A stretch of 64,000 nt of DNA from Congeria kusceri. Its lineage: Eukaryota > Mollusca > Bivalvia > Myida > Dreissenidae. The translations under genes were made by a program, and so were the position numbers. The stretch is from NCBI GenBank assembly GCA_027627225.1, contig CM051034.1, positions 7,292,058 to 7,356,057 of the forward strand. The letters run 5' to 3'. Positions 49,917 to 63,200 of the stretch are shown one piece after another. Below the pieces are notes generated by a model, which was given only the letters and a program-made list of their open reading frames with translations, was not told the DNA's origin and did no database searches. Every line of letters starts with the position of its first letter. The stretch's first letter is position 1.

Positions 49917-50260
49917 TTTTTTTTTTTTTTTTTTTTTTGCATAAAATTTATTCACTCGTACCTTGGGATGTAGATGGGCCCAAGTACCCGCTAAAAGAAT
50001 CTAAATTAATATTTACATGTAAAAGGGTGACTTTTTTATATACGAAACATTTAAGATTGAAATAGGAGAGATTATATGTAGTTCACAGAAACAGTCTTTA
50101 CACGTCTGCACGTTTTAATTTTAGGTAAATCAGTCTTTCACTGCGTCTGCACGCTATTGTAAATAATTTAGTCAAATGGATTAATAATTTCTAACAAATA
50201 GTAAGTCACCGACCTAAATGAAGCGGGTTTTAATTAGTAGGCAGTGTAGGCAACAGAGGT
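49917..50260 (-). mobile_element. Retrocopy 3, 5'-truncated and diverged
   Basis: T-tract of 22 (poly-A on the minus strand) followed by gcataaaatttattcactcg; on the minus strand this is an AATAAA signal just before the tail. Shares about 300 bp with the two copies to its right at lower identity. Confidence 0.6.
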
Positions 50261-50266
50261 GTCAAA

Positions 50267-51168
50267 TTTTTTTCTTTTGCATAAAATTTATTCATTCGTA
50301 CCTTGGGGTGTAGATAGCCCCAAGTACCCGCTAAAAGAATCTAAATTAATATTTACAAGTATGAGGGTGACTTTTTTTATACTAAACATTTAAGATTGAA
50401 ATAAAACAGATTATATGTAGTTCACTGAAACAGTCTTCACACGTCTGCACGTTTAAATAATAAGTAAAACAGTCATTATCACGTCTGCACGTTTAAAGAG
50501 GAAATAACAGTCTTTCACTGCGTCTGCACGCTTTTAAATTGGAGATACGTATTGATATTGTAAATAATTTAGTCAAATGGAAGTATGATTTTTTAACAAA
50601 TAGTAAGTCACCGACCTATATGAAGCGGGTCTTAATTAGTAGGTTGTATCGAGGTTATATCTGTATATATATATATATACATATTAAAATTATCAAACAT
50701 GAAAATTTGTCACACTACTTAATGAGGCAAATAAAACTGAAGTAAGTGATACAAAATAATAGAAACTGTAGACCGTAATATAAAAAAGGTTGGAAAAAGT
50801 GTATTCTCCGCAAACCCCCCCCCCCCCCCCAGATCATGCCCGGGCACTCTCCGTGAAGATCCGCAGAGAATATAAAAGAAGTCAACGGCTGCTCTGGGTG
50901 GCGGGGCTGAAGCACGTCCATAGCTTTCGGTACCACTATCCACCCGCCCCAGCCCCGCCAACCAGTTAGGCCTGAAAGAGTGTGACACTATAATAAATTG
51001 TGTTTGATTGGAGAACGAAAGAACCTCTATACTATAGGGAAATATTAGTACAATGTTCCTATGTCCTACATGGGTGAAAAATGAGGCAATGGTATGTCGA
51101 ATATACATAGTGATGAAATATGAGTGATAATGGACTTCAATGAGTGAAATCGGCCCCTTTGACAATTC
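50267..51168 (-). mobile_element. Retrocopy 1 of an unclassified retroposon
   Basis: About 0.9 kb, nearly identical to the next unit at an offset of 908 bp. On the minus strand it ends with AATAAA, about 15 bases later an imperfect A-tract. Contains a C14 run (50,816) and GC-rich segment (50,880-50,965). Open frames up to 156 codons on the minus strand carry no recognised reverse transcriptase motif. Confidence 0.6.
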
Positions 51169-52068
51169 TTTTTTTTTTTTTTTTTGCATAAAATTTATTC
51201 ATTCGTACCTTGGGGTGTAGATAGCCCCAAGTACCCGCTAAAAGAATCTAAATTAATATTTACAAGTATGAGGGTGACTTTTTTATATACTAAACATTTA
51301 AGATTGAAATAAAACAGATTATATGTAGTTCACTGAAACAGTCTTCACACGTCTGCACGTTTAAATAATAAGTAAAACAGTCATTATCACGTCTGCACGT
51401 TTAAAGAGGAAATAAAAGTCTTTCACTGCGTCTGCACGCTTTTAAATTGGAGATACGTATTGATATTGTAAATAATTTAGTCAAATGGAAGTATGATTTT
51501 TTAACAAATAGTAAGTCACCGACCTATATGAAGCGGGTCTTAATTAGTAGGTTGTATCGAGGTTATATCTGTATATATATATATATATACATATTAAAAT
51601 TATCAAACATGAAAATTTGTCACACTACTTAATGAGGCAAATAAAACTGAAGTAAGTGATACAAAATAATAGAAACTGTAGACCGTAATATAAAAAAGGT
51701 TTGAAAAAGTGTATTCTCCGCAAACCCCCCCCCCCCCCCCCCAGATCATGCCCGGGCACTCTCCGTGAAGATCCGCAGAGAATATAAAAGAAGTCAACGG
51801 CTGCTCTGGGTGGCGGGGCTGAGGCACGTCCATAGCCTTCGGTACCACTATCCACCCGCCCCAGCCCCGCCAACCAGTTAGGCCTGAAAGAGTGTGACAC
51901 TATAATAAATTGTGTTTGAATGGAGAACCAATGAACCTCTATACTATAGGGAAATATTAGTACAATGTTCCTATGTCCTACATGGGTGAAAAATGAGGCA
52001 ATGGTATGTCGAATATACATAGTGATGAAATATGAGTGATAATGGGCTTCAATGAGTGAAATGAAAAT
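51169..52068 (-). mobile_element. Retrocopy 2 of the same retroposon
   Basis: Begins with a 17-base T-tract at the junction with copy 1 and stays alignable to it until ...cttcaatgagtgaaat (52,061), after which the flanks differ. Contains a longer C-run (51,726). The T-tract at the junction suggests insertion next to an earlier copy, or tandem duplication including the tail. Confidence 0.6.
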
Positions 52069-52998
52069 GAGCCCATTACTGGGTTACAGAGTATATGAAA
52101 TTATGATTGAAATGAAACACAGGAACACTGATGATAAAAGGAGATGATGTACATTAGTATAAATATACATAACATTCAAATATGCACACTATGAACACTC
52201 AAAGCACTATAAACACTATGTGGCCTCCTCTCCGACTGTTATATTTCAGAAATTTATATTCATATTAATAATATCTATATTTAAATGAATAATGTATTCT
52301 CTATTTTATTCATATCAGTTATACTGTTTACTTACTCACATAAAACGCATACACCCGCACAGGTGAAAATTCACAGCTATACACTACGATTTTCAAATTG
52401 AATTATCTCCCTTGAATAGAATTAAAGGACGTTTAAAGTTATTTATAGCTCACGTCACCCTTGGCTTCAAATTTTAAAAACGTGTTTACTTTATATTTGA
52501 CACAAAAATGACGTTTAAACAAACAAACACAATATAAACAAACAAAAGAAAGAAACGAAACCATTTGCAGTTCACCATTGCCAACGTTGGTTTAAATTAT
52601 ACAGAATTTAAGGGAGGGGGGAGGGGTACCGGTGAAAGAAAGTCGTTTAGGTACGATCTATTTTAGTCGAAATTTTATTTTTTGTAAAAGTTGATCGTTA
52701 CTTTTTAGATAAGGATAGTTATTAAAAAAAACTATTTTGTTATAAACATTGCCGAGGATACTAAAAAGTGGACGATTTTTTTATGTACATTTGAGCTAGG
52801 AAACTGGACATTTTATACGTTCTTTATTTTCGTTTATTTAGTTACATTACACTCGTCCATTTTGATTTAAACTTACACGTTATATGAGTTTCGAACCCAG
52901 GATTATTGATGTGAAGTTTAATTTTGATCAGTTGTGTACAACGTGAGATTAAAAAAAAACAACACCAAAGTGGCCGGAATTACGTTCATGACCAGTAT

Positions 52999-54236
52999 GA
53001 AAAGTCCAGTTATGTAGAAAATTGCACGGAGTTGCATTAAATAAGTAAAAGTTACAAACATGTAATCCTTCCAGATCTGGAAGGATTTTACTTGTGATGG
53101 CAGTGGTTACCGTTAACCGATAGGGGAGGTAACCGCTGCGAGGAGTTTGATTTCTTACAGGATCCATTTTCTCATCGCTGCGCTCAATGCATTCCTCTTG
53201 GAGGTTTACCTTTAAAACACGTGTTAGATAGCTTGCTTATGCCCCTATGAAGTGTATTGTATACATACTTATAAAAGTACGTTGCATTTGTATATGTAAT
53301 AGCACTAAATATTTTGTTATGGAACATGTGTATTCATTATGAAATTAAACCCTAACTGTACTTACAAATGAGATAAATATAAATTAAGACAGTATTTACT
53401 GAGTATATAAATAGAACAATTCCGCATTTTCTGAATAAATGCACATACTGCTTGCCTATACAATAAAAAATACAATGAAAATTATACCAACGGTTAAGGA
53501 CAAGTAAGAAATAGAGGGGACAGACAGACAGAAAAACATATGGAGAGAGGTGAGAAGAGAGCATTGAAAACCGACAATATTATTCAAATGGATATGTTAA
53601 AGGTCAAATTGGTGATTAGGTACATAGGTACAGAAAAACATAATGAATAAACGGATTGCAATTGGACCAAATTATAATATAATTATTTTACAGCTGTATT
53701 GTAGATCACGTAATAAATGAAATCAGACTACTGATTCGGGACGTTTGCACTTCTAACGGAAACCTACCACGCGAACGGTAAATATTTCTTTAGAAAATTG
53801 TCTGTAAAAGCAGGATGTTGTATCCCGCATCTCAACAAATATGACATACACTAAAGGTATAAAATTTAATGGCATTGCAAAACTGTGGCTACACAATTCA
53901 ATATATTATGAAATGACCGTCATCATGTCAACTGGCGGTCAAAGAAAGCATTCGTAACTTTTAATATTTACTCATCTCGTCTTTATTGCTTGAAATGACT
54001 GAGGACTCTTCGTATGTTTGCAGCAATTATCAATTTAAAACGAAATTTCTAACAACTAATGCTAAAGATCTATAAATTTATTTTTATTTATAGATCTGTA
54101 CACAACCACATTTTTGGTCACTTCGATGTCAAGGTTTTCTGTCACATAGTTATAATTATTGTTAATATGTCGTATGCTGTATTCGAGGATTTTTGCATCA
54201 GTATAAATTTATAACAATTTATCCACATTCAATGTC
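52999..54236. other. Intergenic between head-to-head genes
   Basis: No gene recognised. A minus-strand ATG followed by a GT-AAG donor (about 53,160) was considered as a first exon of the R3HCC1L-like gene, but its phase does not fit. No promoter motif stands out. Confidence 0.35.
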
Positions 54237-54553
54237 ATGCACCTATCAATATTTCCCCCCAGTGGGGTGGGGGTGGAGCGGCGGGGTGATCAAGGGGAAG
54301 TCGACTAATTGCATTTTGTGGGATCTAATTTCCCACCCTATAGAGCCCAGCTTTTTTGTCTAAATTCCCTCAGTGGGAGATTCTTTAAGTGTATCAAATG
54401 GCCCGTGCCAATATTACGGGAATCTAAAATCCAACCAAAGTCTCTTTCCCCGGTACCCGGAGTCATTTGGCGTGTCAAATTCCCGCCTGTCGGGAATCGC
54501 TTTCAAACTCAAGTCCCTTATATATATATAGGGGAAAATATTTATAGGTGCAT
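54237..54553. mobile_element. MITE with atgcacctatcaatatttcc ends, copy 1
   Basis: Left end atgcacctatcaatatttcc, right end aaaatatttataggtgcat. Inner words ctaatttcccaccct, gtctaaattccc and cccggagtcatttgg recur in the copies at 58,585 and 60,977. Confidence 0.75.
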
Positions 54554-56097
54554 CAATGTTACAAATGTATAATATTTGATGTTCAATATGTTTACATGTA
54601 CAAACATAAATCGACAATTTTAACACATATATATCGATGCAAATAACGAGATGTTAATACTATGGATGAGGTATGAATTGCATCGAGTACGAATCAATGT
54701 AACTATAGCAACAATAATATTTACAAATGGAGGTCAGGCGGAAGCCGACGCTTGTTTGGTTTCTCAACATGTCGTTATTTACATGAACTGTGTCAAATAA
54801 TTGTGGTCAGTAATGAAAAACAGAGTTTAGTCAGTAATATTCAAAACTGTGATGTTATTAATATCCATATAAAGGCTTAATTAACAAGTGCGAGCCTAAT
54901 TGGATTATAATTAAATCAAGAAATTAACTTTAATTAAGCCTTGCCGACGATGGATATGACATTGACAATTGGATCGAAAGGTAAATCGATATTTTTATTT
55001 TCACATGTATATAGTAAAAGCGATTGCAAAACTCGTGTCACGATTATTCTATATTTAGCCTTAAAATAATGGAGATATTTAAATAATATTGAATTACACA
55101 TGTTATTTGAGATGTTTGGTATTACTAAACTGCACATATAAAAGAAGTATTTAAATTTTAACCAGTATACATTTCTAGTTCAAATACTCATTTTTGTTAA
55201 TAATCATACGATTTCTTTTGTTGTTCTGCGTGACATATTTGTTAATTGATTTGGATTACAATTTCAAAAGCATTTGCTTGAAGTTTAATACATCAGTTGG
55301 TCCATTTTATGCTATCCAGAGTAATTAGTGACAAAACTCAATTCATAAACTGCAATCGTAAATGTTACGGCATGAACTTGGTCGCTGAAGGAGAGAAGTT
55401 TTGTGGCAGCCCAGTTAGTTCAGTAAGCAAGGGATCCAGGGTTTGAGTCCTGGACTGGCTGCACAATTTTCTCACCCTGTGACATAAAGATTTGTCAATG
55501 TTTGCCTAATAGTCATATAATGAAAACATGAGTGTTCAATGCTAGCTTTATATGACACATTTACCTGTTGTACATTAGTCTACCTTATTTTGATCGCATA
55601 ATTCATGCATGGTTGTAAAATGGTAGGCATATTGATATAATTTTTGTTTTACAGGTTTGCTTAATTTGGGTTTTTCCAACCATCAATTAATGTTAATGGC
55701 GTAATGGAATTTCAAGTACTCACTTAAATCACTCAGTACTCAATTATTTTATTAATGATGGGGTGATACTTAATTGTGGCAAAATCCATATTTGTTAGTC
55801 TGTTGAACATTCTAACAACTAATTCTGGACTAAATATGCATATATAAAGCAAGTTATAACCCGATTTATGGATGCCACACCATTTAATATATCTCAACAT
55901 TGTTAAGCATTGTTCAAATATTTATGTAAATGGTGTATTTTATTTGTTCAGATCATATGCTATAGGATATCGATCACCAATCTAAGTAACATTTGTTAGT
56001 GTATGTAATCAATATAGCTAATTTCGTTCCTATCACCAGTCTTAGGGATTTTTAAATAAGTTGTTCACCATTTAAACACTAGACAAATGTACCTAAG
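54554..56097. other. Intergenic with one tRNA-like (SINE) remnant
   Basis: At 55,405-55,470 a tRNA-like stretch has B-box gggtttgagtcctgg and outer stem ggcagcc / ggctgc, followed by tttctcaccctgtgac, a tail style common in molluscan tRNA-derived SINEs. Nothing else recognised. Confidence 0.4.
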
Positions 56098-56358
56098 ATG
56101 CGCGTCGTGGAAAAACCGGACTTAATGCATGTGCATAAAGTGTCGTCCCGGATTAGCCTGTGCAGTCCACACAGGCTAATCCAGGACGGCACTTTCTGCC
56201 TACAGTGGATTTATGTTTAGAAGAGGCATCCTTGAAACAGAAAATACCATAAAAACGGAAAGTGCCATCCTGGATTAGCCTGTGTGTACTGCACAGGCTA
56301 ATCCGGGACGACACTTTATGCACATGCATTAGGTCCGATTTTCCCACGACGCGCCTCA
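56098..56358. mobile_element. Complete 261-bp palindromic MITE with TAAG target duplication
   Basis: Starts atgcgcgtcgtggaaaaacc and ends ttttcccacgacgcgcctca, flanked by TAAG on both sides (56,094-56,097; 56,359-56,362). Both arms carry inner foldbacks with ggattagcctgtgc. Exactly the same length as the copy at 39,875. Confidence 0.88.
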
Positions 56359-57058
56359 TAAGTGTTTGTGTTTAAAATGGTATTGTACCATTTTGTTACG
56401 AACATTATAGCTGTGTTGAAACAGTAACTTTCATACTGTTGACATTTTAAAGTACTGGAAAAGGATGCATTGTATAAATCTGCTTTCCTTTTCTATCATA
56501 ACACAGATGTCTGAATTTTTTGTTGACATTGAACATGTAAACATGTATTAAAAGAATCATCATATTATATGCAACATGTTTTGTAAAGAAACACGACATA
56601 TTGATCACCTTTAATAATAAGAAACTGGTTTATATACAATATTTAATAATTTATGCAGTGTTAGAAATTTCCCCTAAAACACACTTACAATTTTTTTCCA
56701 GTGACTTTTGTGTCAACTTGAACAATGACTTATTTAATTTGAATGTATTTATTTCAGGTTGAACAACAAACTGTACCAATGTCTTATCAAATTTTGCTAA
56801 CTTGCCAAAAATGAACTGTTTTCTTTCTCTATAACACAACACAAGGTTGATGTACTACTGATCATGGACATTTCGCAATTTGGAGCAAATACATGTCATT
56901 TGTTACTAACTTGGGACAAAAATTTCATGCGTTTTCTATTCTTAACTCGCATTTTGCAAGTATTCAAGTCATATGTCAATTCTTGTATTTGTACCTGAAC
57001 TTATTGCCGCAAAAAAGATTGTTGTTAACATTATTTCCTGATTTCAGGCCCACTAGTC

Positions 57059-57229
57059 ATGCCATTGTATGTTGTATCAACATTCCTGCTGGGCGTTGCC
57101 CTACTTACTGGTCATGTGACCTGCACATCCATCCCTGGCATGGTGACCTTGAACTTGACTGGGTCTGGAATCGACATATATGAAACCTTCAATTCCACTC
57201 AAAATAACTTGACCTATGTCAATGCCACG
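57059..57229 (+). CDS. EVC2-like exon 1 (signal peptide)
   Basis: ATG at 57,059; hydrophobic leader followed by TCTSIPGM and a segment with NLT, NST, NLT and NAT sequons. Donor cacg/gtatgc, phase 0. Confidence 0.78.
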
Positions 57230-60200
57230 GTATGCATGTGAAGCACAGAACATAGAATACTATAGTATTATTACCATGTATTGAAGCCAAGTACTGTATA
57301 AGTGGATATTTCCGCGTGTCAAAAAATTAGTGAATTTAAAATTCGGACTTTTAGCGTGCGGAAATGTTGGCCAGTTTCCAATATCATGTTGTATGAAAAA
57401 TTCACGGCTACATTGCTACTCCCACTGACACCAGCGTAAAGTGCCACAAACAATAACTCGACCTGCTTATGATCAAAATGTAACAGTTTGGCGTCATCAG
57501 CTTATATCACACGTTCCACCCTAGACAATATTCTCTTCTGCAATCGGTGTTCCTGTCTAGTAATTGGCAATTGATTTAATTTTCGCTGGCAGAAATATTA
57601 GCGATTTCTTCTAAATTGCGAAATTCGCAAAACTTTCCACGTTGCTAACTTAACCACTTATACAGTAGTATTTTCATGTAATAAAATGTATTATTTGGGT
57701 GATATTGAAATTGTATTGGAAAGATGTTAAATGCACATTTGATTGATAATTCCAGTATTAAAATAAAAGAAGTAGTAAAATCGCATCAGTGAAAATAAAC
57801 AATTTATCAATTTATTGGTTAACTTAATCATTTTTACAATACTATATTGGTTGTGTTTTGAGTCTGCAGATTTAATTGATTTGCCTCCACTCAACATATA
57901 ATAATTATTGTTTACAGCTGGCGTACTTGGCAGACAGTGCATCGGCAGACATGGATAAATACTTGATAACTCGACCCCCCACAATTGCTGGAGTAGAAGT
58001 GATGGGTATAGATGTCAGAATCCACAATCTATCCGTGGCAGGATATTCAAATGTTATGAGGGCTTCATATACTATTCAAGTATGGAAATGTTATTATTGG
58101 TATTTTTACAGTTTTGTGTCGCTTGAAAAGGAGACATACAGCGGTTACTTTGGCGACTGGGACATACCCTTTAGTTTCTGCAGAGAAGTTTTTTGTGCAA
58201 TCATTATGAAACTTAAGGGAAGTGTTAATATGCATAAACAGAAGGTTAAGTTCGGTTTTCGGCACAATTGTTCTTATCATACTTGAGTTATGCTCTTTCG
58301 GAGTTCTAGTCTTGTAATTTACCTGGTAACTGCCATTTTAGCTATTGGAAGAGGATTCTTTTAATTCATTACATGAGCGATATTCATTAGCGCATTGACA
58401 AAGATGTCAAGACCTTACTCTACACATAAGAAAAAGATTAAATGAGAAGCACAACAATTAAGTCCTTTTAAAATTTGAAGCTAAAAACAAAATATGCTAA
58501 CTGACATAGCTTTTACATGGTTGATATTATAGGCATTTCTTGTGATCAGGGCCCATATTTATATATATTCTTAAACCATTCTTAATGCACCTATCAATAT
58601 TTTCCCCCTGGGTGGTCAGACCCAGGCGATTTGGACTTATTTCATGTTTTGGGGGCTAATTCCCCATCCTTGAGCAAAGCATTTTTGTCTAAATCCCCAC
58701 AGTGGGAGACGCTTAGTGCATCAAATGGCTGGAGGGTGGGGGGTGGGGGTGGCAATATTACCAGGACCTAAATCTGACCAATGTCTATTTCCCTGGACCC
58801 GGCATAATTTGGTGTGTCAAATTTGCGCCTGTCAGGAATTTTCAGTCCAAAGTCCCGTAAATGCCCGCTCCCCCATGGGACAAAATATTGATAGGTGCAT
58901 AGCTTTAGTTTAAAATAAATAAAAATTAGATTTTGTGTTTGAAACACTATGCTTTGGAGCATATACATGATATTTAAGAATAAATACACTTAGAAATATA
59001 TTGAAACTTATGTTTAAGAATATTTAAACAATGGATTTCTTTTTCAGAAAATCCAATTATAAAATTTCAGACAGATTCTTTATGAATACCAGCCAAGGCT
59101 TTTACTAGGTACTTAAACAAATACAATTAAGTCATGTTAAATATGCTTTATGCTTTCTGTTTTCTTTCAGAAAACATATTCATCCAGCAACGCAGATGAC
59201 ATTTTCAAGATCCAAATATTCGTTGACAACATCAATGATGACCCTGTGGGGAATGTTGAAGTTGAAATGTTTCTTGAATCTGGACTTCGTGTTCAGAGTG
59301 TCGGAATGGTTGGGATACTGCCGAATAATTTGTATATTAGTAGTGACCAATCCAACCTGAGCTGGTCTGTGGGCAATATGACAGGTATTAAAAATTAGGG
59401 TAATGTGTGAAATAATAATTTTGAAAGGAAGTGCAGAGTACAAGGACCATAACTCTTTTTGTAGGAAACATCATTTTTGCCAACATGTAACTGACATTGT
59501 GTTCCTCTGACAACCATATGCTTCAGGGGCATACATCACATCCTGTGACAAGCCTTGTTTCCATTTTTAGCTTGACTATTTAAAGAATAGGTGAGCTTTC
59601 CTACTCAGCTCGGCATCCGCGTCCGAACTTGGTTAAAGTTAATATTCAAAAGTCATGTAACTTCAAAACTACAAAAGTTATTCACTTAAAATTCAGAATG
59701 TACATTTGTCATTAACTCCAGCATCAGGTGCAACATTCTCCATAGCTCTGTTTTGCATTTTTACAAAGTTATGTCCCTTTTCACATAGATCTTCTGGTTA
59801 AAGCTCACCGAATCTTTAAAAGTCTTGTAACTTCAAAACTATATAAGTTATTCACTTGAAACTCGTTCCTTTGTCATTAACCCCAGCATCAGGTGCAACA
59901 CTCCCCATAACTCTATTTTGCATTTTGACAGAGTTATGCCCCTTTTTCACATAGATTTTGGGGTTAATGTTTTGGTTCCAAAGTCTTACACCTTCCAAAC
60001 TACATATTTACTTCAAACTTTGAATAATTTGATGAAAAAATTGACATAACTCAGCTTTGTATTTCAACAAATTTATGCCCTTTTCAATTTCAAAAAAATG
60101 CACCAACTGAATATTAGAGCGCACTGTCCTTTGACAGCTCTTGTTATAAGTTATGCTTCCCTCTGCCCCATTAAATTAAAGTAAACCGTTAAATAATGAA

Positions 60201-63200
60201 AGGTCTCCTGTTTACACATCTGCCCATCCAATTTTCTTGTCTAGGCTGTTTTTTTTTTCCAGCAACCACTGGTAGAAATTAAATGAAAATTTATGGGAAG
60301 CTTCAGTACCATTAGGATATGAGTACCTGTAACTCTGTGATGACATCATTAAAAAGTAGTCCAGCTAGTATGGTAATACGGGATCGGAAAAATAGCGAGT
60401 AGCATAATACAGGATTTTTTTTCTGTCAACATGTATTTCACCGATTGATAAAGCATATATTTTGTTAAGATTTTAAACAGGTATATAATAAACCCAGATA
60501 TTTCACTCTGGGTTAAACATGTCTGGAACTATTATCCATTTTGTTTTTTTTAAAGGTTTTTGAAAAAGTTTTTGAATAAACTCGTCTTTTGTGCGTACAT
60601 CAGCTTTGGTAAACAACAACAAACAAGCAAGATATAAATTTTAATAAAAATATCATTTAATTATGTATTAGGAAGAATTACACGTTTATAGGGATAACGA
60701 TTCTGTGTTGTAGGAAATTCAAGCATGAGTGGGTCGTTCTTAGCCCAAGTGAATGCTAACACAATGGAAAATGGAATAAACTACTACTCCTGCGAACTGA
60801 CCTACTCCAACTCTACAGATATGGTAGGTCGAATGATAGTTATTCTTGAAATAAACTTCTTCTTAACTGACTTTTGGAGAGTTGTATATTAAATATTGTA
60901 ATTTTACCATTTAAATTCATAAGACTTGGTTTCATTTGTTAAATTTGTTAAAGAGAATGTACGTAAGAATTCGTACGAGCACCTTTCAATATTTTTCCCT
61001 GGGGGGGGGGGGGGGGCAGCGGACATGTACAGGACTTGAGAATGAAAGTGATTCCCAACAGGAGGGACTTTGACATGCCAAATAATTCCGGGTCCAGAGA
61101 AATAGACTTGGGTCGGATTTTAGATATTGTTAATATTGTGACCCTGGGAAACTTCCACTGTGGAGATTTAGACAAAAATGCTTGGCTCTAGGGTGGGAAA
61201 TTAGACCTATAAAATATAATTAGTTGAATTCTCCCCCCTCCCCAGGCAAAATATTTATAGGTGCATAATGTTGTCTGATATCAATCTGATTGGCCTGGTT
61301 CATTTATGTTAATTGCTTTGGCATTAAGGCCTCACACGCGTTACCACATATATTTGTAGGAAAAAAAAAAGATTTAAGTGGTGGTAACCGTGTATCATGG
61401 TTGGATGGTGGTAACCGTGTATCATGGTTTCTGGTACATAAGAAACTGACAATGAACAGAAGACCTTATAATTCAATATATCAATAAATTATACTGAACC
61501 AAAAAAAATACTTTTGTTAAGTACATGCCAAATTGTCACGGTTCTGTAAGAGATGCACACACATAAATATATGTGGTTATTGTAAAATGAGTCTTCTTTG
61601 CGATATTAACCAGTTAATCTCAGTAGATTCATAAGCTAAAGCAGAAGATTTTAATCAAATCTATTCAAACGTTACAAAATTATCTACATTCAAACTTTGC
61701 AAAAGTTTCTTTTTTTGTTCAGTTATGTCATACTTTTGATGATTGTGTATAATTCCTTTACTCCAGAATTCTACTGAATGGACGATGGATGTTGAGCTGT
61801 GCATTGAAGCAAAAATCACCATAGAGCAAAGTGTGAGTGGAACTTTTGGATAATTTCAATGCATTTTTGTATGAGCCTTAAAGAAGTTTCATTTATTCAT
61901 TAAGAGATTTCTTTGCATTCTTGTTTTTATTTTGTTTTGACAGTGTTACTACTTGGTTTGTAGTTCTGTATTAAAATAGGTTTTTAATAAACTATAGCAA
62001 CATGATAAATTGAAAACAAACAGTGATAGAAAATATTGTTTCTTGAACAATTATTAACTTGTCCCATTTTTTAGCTCCAATGGCCGAAGGCTGGCGAGCT
62101 TACGCCATGGCGGTTGTCCGTCATGCGTGCGTGCGTGCATGAACTTTTACTTTAAACAACATCTCCTCTGAAACCGGTTGGCCGAATTTGTTGAAACTTA
62201 ACAGAAATGTTCCTTCCGTGGTCCTCTAACAAAGTTTCTCAAATGATTCCGGTCTGCTGCATAAGATAGCCGCCAGAGCTATAAATAGACAAATCTTTAA
62301 ACGACATATCCTCCTAATCCCCTGGGCAGATTTTCAAATAATGTCACAGAAATAACCCGTGGGTGGTCCTCTGCCCAAATTGGCCAAATGGTTCCGCTTC
62401 ATTGAAAAACATAGCTGCCGCTACCAAAATACTTTGAATCATTTTGATTTTTTAAAAATCATGGCCGCCAGAGAGTGGGGCCTTTTCTCCTTATATAGCA
62501 TATCAGGGTCCTTTTGCTTCAGACACTCCTTGCTTAATAAGCCAGTGGAGCGTTACATGCACTTGTGTGCCTATTGTTTTGAATTTCTTTAAACAAATTA
62601 ATAAAATATGCATATTACAATTGATTAGTTTTGTTGTTAGTTTGTTTCTGTTTTAAAAGACATGCTTCCATAACCCTCAGAATATTTTCCCACTTTTTTG
62701 CAGCTGCTGTACAAGCACGGTTACACCGCACTCTCGTTCTTCATGGCCTTTATCCTGGGAATTTGTCTTGTTATCCTCGGGTTCTTCATCTACTACATGA
62801 TACGCAGGAAGAAGTCTATATCGCCCTCGAGAGCCAATGTAAGAAACAACCCGCCACACATGAGAATAACCTTCTTTCTTAAAGGGACTTGTTCGCAGAT
62901 TTTCGTATTTTTGAAACATTTTCATTTAATGTCTTTACTGCAAAAACTAAAGAAGTTGGACTGACCAAAAACAAAAATAATATCAAGAAAAAATATATAA
63001 ATTAAAAAAATGCCCTTCGCTAAATCTCAAACCACGTCTGGGGGGGGTAAAAAATCTGTCGCTGTAACCACACGGCTATTCTGTCTGCTGATCAATTGAT
63101 CAATGTGGTACATTTTTAATGCTATGTAAGTGATACAAATGTTTTCCAAAATACCAACAACCACTTTAATTGTATCCATTTTAATTGATGATTTTTCATA

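Larger units (their letters stand above)
49309..52998. other. 3.7-kb segment bounded by 27-bp inverted repeats
   Basis: 49,309-49,335 and 52,972-52,998 are inverted copies of a 27-bp sequence starting atactggtcatg and ending acgtaattccggcc, with one mismatch. Outside and inside these, the similarity stops. The segment encloses the tandem retrocopies listed separately. It could be a transposable element or a chance pair of remnants. Confidence 0.5.

Noticed and set aside
50715..52020. Minus-strand open frames of 73-156 codons in the retrocopies
   Set aside because: No reverse transcriptase, endonuclease or other known motif. Poly-C/G tracts cause glycine runs; treated as non-coding parts of a retroposon.
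53100..53170. First coding exon of the R3HCC1L-like gene (ATGGATCCT/GTAAGA on the minus strand)
   Set aside because: It ends in phase 0, but the exon at 47,951 needs one upstream base of a split codon; no support.
58080..58286. Open extension of EVC2-like exon 2
   Set aside because: A good donor (caa/gtatgg) and phase-matched exon 3 indicate intron; the extension is cysteine/tyrosine-rich and unlike the rest.
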